A DNA stretch of 39,481 bases from an uncultured Blautia sp. (GTDB lineage Bacteria; Bacillota; Clostridia; Lachnospirales; Lachnospiraceae). The stretch is taken from assembly GCA_946629475.1 (NCBI GenBank), contig CAMOXX010000003.1, positions 1 through 39,481 of the forward strand, written 5' to 3'. A program made the translations under genes and the position numbers. Each line of letters starts with the position of its first letter. The first letter of the stretch is position 1. Of this stretch, positions 33,997 through 39,481 are shown piece by piece. A model generated the notes under the pieces. That model was not told where the DNA came from. It saw only the letters and a program-made list of their open reading frames with translations, and ran no database searches.

Positions 33997-35004
33997 TTAT
34001 TTGCTGAAGCGCTCTTTCAGTCTCGGACCCGCAAGCTGGATCAGGATTACCACCAGCAGGATAATACCCTTGATTGCGTCATTGATCAGAGAGTCCATCT
34101 TGAGGGCTACGATGATCTTGTCGATGACCGTGTAGGACATGGCACCGAACAGTATCCCAAGGCATTTTCCGCGTCCGCCGCTCATACTGATGCCTCCGAG
34201 CACTGCAGAGGCAATCGCGTACATCTCGTTGCTCTTTCCTGTGGTTGCCGGGTCAGAAGAAGCATTCATCGCGATCCACAGGAACGCGGCGGCGCCGACC
34301 AGGGCTCCGGTAATGATAAACACACAGGTCTTCATCAGATTAACATTGATACCGTTCATGGCAGCGCCCTTCTCGTTGCTGCCGATCGCATATACCTTTT
34401 TGCCGAATTTTGTACTTGTTGTGATATAAGTAAACAGCACAACCACAAGGATCAGCACAACGCCGACGATCGGTACCGTCGCGATTTTTCCGTTTCCGAA
34501 GCCGTAGAAGGACTGATAGGAATCCTTGCTGTTGATCATCCGGTATACAGAGCTCCCGCCTCCGCAGAGATCCTTCGGGATAATCTGGCAGAAATACTGG
34601 GCAAAGGAGCGGTAGATCAGCATTGTGGCGAGTGTCACAATGAAAGCCGGCATCTTGACATAGCCGACAAGGACACCGTTAATCGCGCCGCACAGGGCAC
34701 CGAAGCCCAGGCAGAACAGGAGTGAAACGGCGATGCTCCCGGTGATATTGAAGATCACGACCGCAAATCCGCTGATCAGGGCCAGCATGGATCCGACTGA
34801 CAGGTCGATCTCACCGGTGATGCAGACCATCCCCATGCCGATGCCGATGATTCCAATCACCGCCGAATGCCTGAGAATATTCATCACTCCGTTCCAGGTA
34901 AGGCCGTTCGAAACAACCGCATACACCGCAAATATCGCGATAAACACAATGACAAAGCTGTATTGTGAGATTATCCGACCGACTGAATTTTTACTCGAAA
35001 CCAT
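33997..35004 (-). CDS. Sugar ABC importer permease (RbsC-like)
   Basis: This 335-residue protein has about nine or ten hydrophobic segments. It has GITGEIDLSVGS-like GMVCITGEIDLSVGSMLALISG (about 58-79; the DLSVGS motif is typical) and the late cytoplasmic loop AVLGGISMSGGRGKCLGILFG (about 267-287), the EAA-like loop of the ribose/galactose/autoinducer permease family (BPD_transp_2). AGGAGG precedes the ATG, and the gene follows the ATPase gene by 18 bases. It is the only permease in the cluster, so it should function as a homodimer. It imports a monosaccharide of unknown identity. Confidence 0.93.
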   Translation of the reverse strand: MVSSKNSVGRIISQYSFVIVFIAIFAVYAVVSNGLTWNGVMNILRHSAVIGIIGIGMGMVCITGEIDLSVGSMLALISGFAVVIFNITGSIAVSLLFCLGFGALCGAINGVLVGYVKMPAFIVTLATMLIYRSFAQYFCQIIPKDLCGGGSSVYRMINSKDSYQSFYGFGNGKIATVPIVGVVLILVVVLFTYITTSTKFGKKVYAIGSNEKGAAMNGINVNLMKTCVFIITGALVGAAAFLWIAMNASSDPATTGKSNEMYAIASAVLGGISMSGGRGKCLGILFGAMSYTVIDKIIVALKMDSLINDAIKGIILLVVILIQLAGPRLKERFSK

Positions 35005-35022
35005 TATCTTATCCTCCTGACA

Positions 35023-36507
35023 TCAAATGTTCGCAGCATTTGTCGAATAGTACATAACCGTCTGTTCATCCAGCTCGGCATGCTGCAGAATCTTCACGAT
35101 CCTTCCTTCGTAGAAGATCGCACAGTAGTCCGCGATTTTCTGTAGCTCCGGAATTTCCAGCGTATTGATCAGGATCGTCTTTCCCTCCCCCGCCATCTGC
35201 AGGATCAGTTTGTATATTTCCGCTTTTGCCCCAACGTCGATTCCCTGAGTCGGGTTATCCAGAAGCAGGATATCCGCGTTGGTATTCAGCCATCTGGCCA
35301 GAAACACCTTCTGCTGGTTTCCGCCGGACAGTGAGAGGATCGAATCCCCGCTGTCCTGGGCTTTGATGTTCAGCATCCGGCGGTAATTCTCAAATTTATT
35401 CTTTTCTTCCCTTTTATGGATGGCAAAGCGCCCTGCCGACAGAGTATGCTCTGCCAGATACATATTTTCAAGCAGCGACATGTCGGGAATGACCGAATTC
35501 TCCTTCCGGTTGGAGGCCAGCATCGCGATTCCCGCTTTCATGGCGCGGTGTGTAGAGGCCGGCGGCACTGTATTCCCATTTGCTTCCAGGGTTCCGCCGG
35601 TTGCCCGGGTAACACCGAACATGCACTGCATAAGTTCCGAGCTTCCCGCCCCCTGAAGGCCGGTAAGTCCGATGATCTGGCCTTTTTTCACTTCCAGATT
35701 GATATTTTCGAACCCGGGTCCGCTGTAGTCGTGCAGCTTCAGCACGGTTTCCCCCACCGGACGGGTTTCATAAATGTCCTTGAAAGAATCCGTATTTCCG
35801 ACCAGCAGAGCCGTGATTTCCTCCGGATTCGTATCCGCGATATTGCCCGACGCGATATATTCCCCGTTCCGCAGTACGGTGTAGCGGTCCGAAATGCGGA
35901 AGATCTCCGGCATTTTATGGGAGATAAAAATGAATGATGTTCCGTTCTTTTTCAGGTTTTCAATAATCTGAAACAGATGATCGATCTCGTCATTGTTCAG
36001 CGCGGTTGTCGGCTCATCCAGAATCAGAAGCTTCGCTTCAAAGAAAAGCGCCTTGGATATCTCGAGAAGCTGTTTCTCGCTGGTCTTCAGATTCTCAACC
36101 ATTTCCTCGGGATCGATCGAAACATCAAGCCGCTCAAACAGCTCGCGGCATTTCGCGACCATACTCCGCTTATCGCAGTGTCCCAGCGCCTTCACGATCT
36201 CCTTGTTGAGAAAAATATTCTCCCATACCGTCATCTCGTTGAAGAGGTTCAGCTCCTGATGGACAAACGCAATGCCGGCATCCTCCGACCCCTTGATGGT
36301 AATATGGTCCATGTGCTTTCCGTCAAAGACCACGGTACCGTGGTCCAGCGGGTGAACGCCGGTCAGCACGTTCATCAAAGTGGATTTTCCGGCACCGTTT
36401 TCGCCCAGAAGCGCATGAACTTCACCTTTTTCCACTTCAAGCTGTGCCTTTTTCAGCACAGGCACTCCGCTGAAGGCCTTGTCGATCTCTTTCATTTCCA
36501 GCAGCAT
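35023..36507 (-). CDS. Sugar ABC importer ATPase with two ABC domains (RbsA/MglA-like)
   Basis: This protein of about 494 residues has two ABC domains in tandem. The first is complete, with Walker A GENGAGKST (about 35-43) and LILDEPTTAL. The second has a degenerate P-loop at GLQGAGSSELM, as usual for this family, and LSGGNQQKVFLARWL with LLLDNPTQGIDVGAK. It powers import through the permease encoded next. The open frame runs to 36576, but the ATG at 36507 has AGGAGG upstream, and the extra 23 codons lie across the intercistronic terminator, so the shorter form is chosen. Confidence 0.95.
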   Translation of the reverse strand: MLLEMKEIDKAFSGVPVLKKAQLEVEKGEVHALLGENGAGKSTLMNVLTGVHPLDHGTVVFDGKHMDHITIKGSEDAGIAFVHQELNLFNEMTVWENIFLNKEIVKALGHCDKRSMVAKCRELFERLDVSIDPEEMVENLKTSEKQLLEISKALFFEAKLLILDEPTTALNNDEIDHLFQIIENLKKNGTSFIFISHKMPEIFRISDRYTVLRNGEYIASGNIADTNPEEITALLVGNTDSFKDIYETRPVGETVLKLHDYSGPGFENINLEVKKGQIIGLTGLQGAGSSELMQCMFGVTRATGGTLEANGNTVPPASTHRAMKAGIAMLASNRKENSVIPDMSLLENMYLAEHTLSAGRFAIHKREEKNKFENYRRMLNIKAQDSGDSILSLSGGNQQKVFLARWLNTNADILLLDNPTQGIDVGAKAEIYKLILQMAGEGKTILINTLEIPELQKIADYCAIFYEGRIVKILQHAELDEQTVMYYSTNAANI

Positions 36508-36530
36508 TTTGTGAAATCCTCCTGTTCCCC

Positions 36531-36570
36531 TTATTAAAAGAGGCCGCCGCAATCCGCGGCGGCCTTTTGC
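36531..36570 (-). terminator. Intercistronic terminator-like hairpin after the binding-protein gene
   Basis: AGGCCGCCGC pairs perfectly with GCGGCGGCCT (36541-36550 with 36556-36565, loop of 5), followed on the minus strand by CTTTTAATAA. It lies just past the binding-protein stop and before the ATPase ribosome binding site. It probably ends most transcripts there so that more binding protein than transporter is made. Confidence 0.88.
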
Positions 36571-36579
36571 TTGCATCAG

Positions 36580-37632
36580 TTAGAAGGACGGATATTCGTC
36601 AACGTTTTCAGATGTTACGTTCTCGCATGCGATCACGTGATCCTGCTCAACTTCCTCGCCGTTCAGATAATCAACCATATCCTGGATTGCTGTCTGAATC
36701 ATGGCCGGGCTGTAGGTTACGGAGCAGAGTCCGCTGAATCTCTCTGCAAGGTCTGCATAGGAGTTGCCGCGAAGCACTTCGTAATACTCATCAAGTCCGC
36801 CGCATCCGGTCATGGCCGGTGCGTTGCCAAGGAAGCTTTCCTTTACGCTGTCATCGATTCCGCCGCCGTTCAGAGCCTCCAGAACGCCCATTGCCAGCTC
36901 GTCATCCTCTGCGTAGAACCATTTGATCTCTGCATTGGAAGCGTCGCCCATCAGGGATTCGAAGGATGTCTTGGTGTCGGAACGGCTCCAGTTCATGGCT
37001 CCGGAGTAGGTGATGGAAGCGATATCATCCTCGCTCCACTTGAGATCGTCAGCGATCTTCTCGCCGTCGAACTCCGCCTCGCCTGTCAGATAGTCCACAA
37101 AGCCGTTGTCGCGGAGTGTGGTAACAGAGGAGGTGTCTCCCTCATATACATAAACCTTATCGCCCGGCTGCATGCCGAGAGATACAAAGTACGCTGCAGA
37201 GCCCGCGCCGATACCGCTGTTGTCACCCTTTACGTTTGACACTGCAGTGTCAGCAACGGCGTCGATGATGCGGTCGAATGCGACATACGGAACTTCCGCG
37301 TCGACGATCTGCTGAATCGCGGACTGTACGGTATCGTCAAGAGGCATAACAACAAATGCGATGTTGCTGGTATCGCCCGCGAGGATGTCCTCGATCTGGG
37401 TGATCTGATCGGATGCGCTGGCTGCAGTGATGACCTCTGCTGTGTAGGTTCCCTCTCCGTTCACTTCTTCCGCTTTTTCCTTTGCGAAGGTAGCGACGGA
37501 ACCGGTCCAGCCATGATCCTCAGATGCGGTAAGCACATAAATATGGGCTCCCTCATCAGCCTGTGCGATTGCGCCCATGCCGAAAACCATCGATGCTGTC
37601 ATTGCCAATGCCATAACTTTCTTCATTTTCAT
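36580..37632 (-). CDS. Sugar-binding protein of the ABC importer, without lipobox
   Basis: This protein of about 350 residues is of the periplasmic-binding-protein type 1 fold (RbsB/MglB-like). It starts MKMKKVMALAMTASMVFG and has a probable signal peptidase I site at AIAQA-DE (about 25). Motifs include TASEDHGWTGSVATFAKEKAEE early, DRIIDAV, and YSPAMIQTAIQDMVDYLNGE near the end. No cysteine lies near the cleavage region, which is unusual for a Gram-positive binding protein because these are normally lipid-anchored. The open frame starts at 37650, but the ATG at 37632 has GGAGG upstream. It is first in the importer operon, with an extended -10 promoter about 40 bases upstream. Confidence 0.92.
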   Translation of the reverse strand: MKMKKVMALAMTASMVFGMGAIAQADEGAHIYVLTASEDHGWTGSVATFAKEKAEEVNGEGTYTAEVITAASASDQITQIEDILAGDTSNIAFVVMPLDDTVQSAIQQIVDAEVPYVAFDRIIDAVADTAVSNVKGDNSGIGAGSAAYFVSLGMQPGDKVYVYEGDTSSVTTLRDNGFVDYLTGEAEFDGEKIADDLKWSEDDIASITYSGAMNWSRSDTKTSFESLMGDASNAEIKWFYAEDDELAMGVLEALNGGGIDDSVKESFLGNAPAMTGCGGLDEYYEVLRGNSYADLAERFSGLCSVTYSPAMIQTAIQDMVDYLNGEEVEQDHVIACENVTSENVDEYPSF

Positions 37633-37670
37633 GTGAGTACCTCCATTCAAAAAATTGATTTCACAACGCT

Positions 37671-37679
37671 ATTCTAGCA
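37671..37679 (-). promoter_or_regulatory. Extended -10 promoter of the sugar importer operon
   Basis: On the minus strand TGC is followed by TAGAAT, a TGn-extended -10 with five of six consensus bases, about 39 bases before the binding-protein ATG. The -35 region is weak, which suggests that an activator or the extended -10 carries recognition. The 224-base AT-rich gap to the divergent gene leaves room for operators, but I see no clear palindrome. Confidence 0.55.
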
Positions 37680-37750
37680 GATTCTCTTATAAAATGGTAG
37701 TGTTATTTCTGTTTTTTTTATCGGTTTATAGTGCAAAAATGCCAACCACC

Positions 37751-37759
37751 TGTTATAAT
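37751..37759 (+). promoter_or_regulatory. Extended -10 promoter of the PRTase-like gene
   Basis: TGT followed by TATAAT gives a perfect TGn-extended -10 on the plus strand, about 98 bases before the ATG at 37857. No good -35 is visible. The implied leader of about 90 bases contains the looser copy of the 19-nt motif at 37801. Confidence 0.65.
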
Positions 37760-37800
37760 AGAAGAAACAAAGCGCACATTTTCCATAAATATCTGTGTGT

Positions 37801-37814
37801 ACTGTTCAGAATCC
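37801..37814 (+). repeat. Looser copy of the intergenic motif, copy 2
   Basis: ACTGTTCAGAATCC matches 13 of 14 bases of the core of the 19-nt motif, read as ACTGTTCAGAACCC. It lies in the 5' leader of the PRTase-like gene. Confidence 0.45.
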
Positions 37815-37856
37815 CTAACGGATACAGAGATAATTCTCATCGAAGGAGGCAACCGT

Positions 37857-38498
37857 ATGGAACAATATGTAAAACTGACCTCTCAGCGTGTGCATGATGT
37901 AATTCTCCGGGTAATTCCCGGTCACTTTGCAACGCCAAACTCACATGTCAACTACTATATGGATATGGCCGCGCTCAAATCGAGAATGACCGAGGCCAGG
38001 GCTGCCGCCCGCGCTCTGAGTGAGGTGTACTATACTTCACACCCGGTTGACACCATCGTCTGCATGGACGGAACCGAAGTGATCGGTGCCTACCTTGCCG
38101 AGGAGCTTACGCGGGTCGGGGTCATGTCCCTCAACCGCCATAAATCCCTCTATGTACTTACCCCTGAGTACAATATGTCCGGACAGATGATTTTCCGCAA
38201 TAACCTCCAGCAGTGGATCACACAGAAGAATGTGCTTCTTCTTCTCGCCTCTGCCACCACCGGCACAACGGTCGCCCAGGCAGTGGAATCCCTGAAATAT
38301 TACGGTGCCGAGATCGTAGGGATTTCCGCGCTGTTCTCCGTTGCCACCAAGATTGCGGGGCTTCCGGTGTACTCCCTGTTCTCCCCCATGGACCTTCCGG
38401 ACTACTCCGCCTACAATCACGAGGACTGCCCCCTCTGCAAAAAAGGCATCAAAGTTGACGCGCTCTGCAACGGGTACGGATATACACCGATTCGTTAA
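37857..38498 (+). CDS. Phosphoribosyltransferase-like protein with degenerate PRPP loop
   Basis: This 213-residue protein is the only plus-strand gene called. It has a type I PRTase-like layout: DTIVCMDGTEVIGAYLAEEL (about 65-84), NMSGQMIFRNN (about 106) and, at the PRPP-loop position, VLLLLASATTGTTVAQA (about 126-142). The two acidic residues of the usual VDDVxTTGxT are replaced by Ala-Ser, so normal PRPP chemistry is doubtful. The C terminus has CPLC (191-194) with a later Cys, a possible metal site. AGGAGG precedes the ATG; the frame is open to 37731 but without start signals. It is divergent from the sugar importer. It may bind a nucleotide or sugar phosphate and act as a regulator or assembly factor; no function is known to me. 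Confidence 0.85.
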   Translation: MEQYVKLTSQRVHDVILRVIPGHFATPNSHVNYYMDMAALKSRMTEARAAARALSEVYYTSHPVDTIVCMDGTEVIGAYLAEELTRVGVMSLNRHKSLYVLTPEYNMSGQMIFRNNLQQWITQKNVLLLLASATTGTTVAQAVESLKYYGAEIVGISALFSVATKIAGLPVYSLFSPMDLPDYSAYNHEDCPLCKKGIKVDALCNGYGYTPIR

Positions 38499-38506
38499 AA
38501 CAGACA

Positions 38507-38551
38507 GCCGGCTCTGTATCTTTTCAAAGGATACAGAACCGGCCTTTTTTT
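38507..38551. terminator. Terminator shared by two convergent genes
   Basis: GCCGGCTCTGTATC pairs with GATACAGAACCGGC (38530-38543) with one mismatch and a 9-base loop. A run of seven T follows on the plus strand, ending the PRTase-like gene. On the minus strand the same stem is followed by TGTCTGTTTT after the rhaD stop, so it probably works, more weakly, in that direction too. Confidence 0.92.
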
Positions 38552-38559
38552 ATCTGGTC

Positions 38560-39387
38560 TTATTTTTTATAAAGGAAGCGTTCCGGCAGCGTCACATGGA
38601 ATCCCTCAGCCACCTGGCGGAGGTTATCCGCGGTGATCGTCTGCAGCTTGTCGGGACGCACGGAATAGATCTTCAGGAGAATTTCGGCCGATTTTTCAAT
38701 CGTATGCATAAGGCCGAAGGTCAGGTCGAAGTCCTTTCCGGAGCAGAACATTCCATGATGCGCCCAGATCGCGACATCATACTGTTCCATCAGCTTGCTT
38801 GTGGCTACCGCGATATCACGGCCGCCCGGAACCATCCACGGCACAACGCCGACGCCGTCCGGGAACACGACCGGACACTCGGTTGCGGATTCCCACAGCT
38901 CCCTGGTGAAAATCTCATCCTTCAGGGGCAGGATAAAGGTCAGCGCGATAATGTTCGTGGTATGCGCATGATAGATGACCCTGTGTTCCCCGTTCGTCAC
39001 CCTCTGCTTCACCTCATGGTTCATCAGATGGGCCGGAAGCTCGCTGGTCGGTTTTCCTCCCTCGACAAGGCCCCAGCGGATTCTGTAGTTTTCACCTTTG
39101 TCATCCAGCTCGATGATCGCGATACTTGCCTCCGGGTCAACGATGACATTCCGGAAATACTTGCCGCTGCCTGTCACCAGGAAGAATTCATTGGCGAGGC
39201 CCGGAACACTGGTGCCGATCGGATACCAGTCACCGTGGTCATTGAGACGCGGTTTGATCTCCTGAACCTCCTCGTCCTTAAGGCGGTAGGAAAGATTTCC
39301 GCCGTTTCTCTCATGCCAGCCCTGCTGAAAACCATCGTCTGCCATCTTGACAAAACCCCTGACAAATTTAGTATCAAGAATCTTCAT
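38560..39387 (-). CDS. rhaD: Rhamnulose-1-phosphate aldolase
   Basis: This 275-residue class II aldolase, almost the exact length of E. coli RhaD, splits rhamnulose-1-phosphate into dihydroxyacetone phosphate and lactaldehyde. The zinc ligands and catalytic acid are visible: His140 and His142 in IYHAHTTN, His211 in WAHHG, and Glu116 in PTSELPAH. RNGGNLS (about 27-33) and TGSGK (about 72-76) bind the phosphate and substrate. AGGAGG precedes the ATG. No rhaA or rhaB is in the window; they may lie beyond the right edge. It converges with the PRTase-like gene. Confidence 0.95.
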   Translation of the reverse strand: MKILDTKFVRGFVKMADDGFQQGWHERNGGNLSYRLKDEEVQEIKPRLNDHGDWYPIGTSVPGLANEFFLVTGSGKYFRNVIVDPEASIAIIELDDKGENYRIRWGLVEGGKPTSELPAHLMNHEVKQRVTNGEHRVIYHAHTTNIIALTFILPLKDEIFTRELWESATECPVVFPDGVGVVPWMVPGGRDIAVATSKLMEQYDVAIWAHHGMFCSGKDFDLTFGLMHTIEKSAEILLKIYSVRPDKLQTITADNLRQVAEGFHVTLPERFLYKK

Positions 39388-39421
39388 ATCGCATCCTCCT
39401 GTATGAATCGTGTTTTGTTAC

Positions 39422-39427
39422 ATTATA
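39422..39427 (-). promoter_or_regulatory. -10 box of the rhaD promoter
   Basis: TATAAT on the minus strand lies about 35 bases before the rhaD ATG. The 19-nt motif sits directly upstream of it, where the promoter spacer should be. The -35 region at the usual distance (TGAATG) is poor, so an activator or a different start is possible. Confidence 0.55.
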
Positions 39428-39445
39428 CGTAACTGTTCAGAACCC
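39427..39445 (-). repeat. 19-nt intergenic motif, copy 3
   Basis: The minus strand reads GGGTTCTGAACAGTTACGT, identical to 33978-33996. It occupies the spacer of the putative rhaD promoter, a good position for a repressor or activator site. Confidence 0.7.
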
Positions 39446-39453
39446 ATTCATTC

Positions 39454-39470
39454 GGAATGCTTTGCATTCC
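39454..39470. repeat. Short perfect palindrome near the window end
   Basis: GGAATGC-TTT-GCATTCC is a 7-base perfect inverted repeat with a 3-base centre, just upstream of the rhaD promoter region. It could be an operator half-site pair or the edge of a dispersed palindromic element cut by the window end. Confidence 0.5.
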
Positions 39471-39481
39471 TCATGTGGGCG

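Noticed and set aside
36508..36576. N-terminal extension of the sugar ATPase
   Set aside because: It runs through the terminator hairpin and lacks a ribosome binding site; the ATG at 36507 has AGGAGG.
37731..37856. N-terminal extension of the PRTase-like protein
   Set aside because: It starts before the predicted -10 box and transcription start, and the ATG at 37857 has a strong AGGAGG.

Overview
The window looks like a chromosomal segment of an anaerobic Gram-positive Clostridia, most likely Lachnospiraceae. The evidence is moderate GC content, strong AGGAGG-type ribosome binding sites, frequent TTG and GTG starts, a cdaA-cdaR pair, RecD2, HemW and LepA of firmicute type, and sortase-free choline-binding-like wall repeats. 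Coding is very dense: 33 full-length genes and one tRNA are called, and no gap without a gene exceeds about 210 bases. All genes but one read on the minus strand. The genus is an inference; no rRNA is present to confirm it.

Region 1 (1-12563, minus) is a surface-polysaccharide operon. In transcription order it holds a WecE-type sugar aminotransferase, RfbC epimerase, an ABC exporter (Wzm-like permease, Wzt-like ATPase with a C-terminal glycan-recognition domain), a SAM methyltransferase, a kinase-like protein with a C-terminal coiled coil, two paralogous tandem-GT2 glycosyltransferases and a DUF2142-like membrane protein. Most junctions overlap by 4 bases. The methyltransferase plus kinase/coiled-coil pair beside a Wzt-C domain looks like a split version of the WbdD chain-capping and ruler system known from E. 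coli O9a. This is the most interesting hypothesis in the window.

Region 2 (12586-18370, minus) holds two uncharacterised membrane proteins, CdaA (c-di-AMP synthase), CdaR, an HPr phosphocarrier and a secreted GH25 muramidase with wall-binding repeats. A good promoter lies at 18342-18370.

Region 3 (18391-29605, minus) is housekeeping: ComF-like, RecD2, an MreB/Mbl actin, UvrA, HemW, a repeat-rich lipoprotein, LepA and a pair of small SMR/EamA-like transporters.

Region 4 (29675-32889, minus) holds tRNA-Lys(CUU) with a clear promoter, a patatin-like phospholipase, a membrane-anchored glycerophosphodiesterase and a small unknown protein with a conserved-looking GGGEN tail.

Region 5 (32906-39481) is a carbohydrate block: Gfo/Idh/MocA oxidoreductase, a sugar ABC importer (permease, double-ATPase, binding protein without lipobox), a divergent phosphoribosyltransferase-like protein with a degenerate PRPP loop, and rhamnulose-1-phosphate aldolase. 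A 19-nt motif occurs exactly twice here, in gaps between genes, with a third looser copy.
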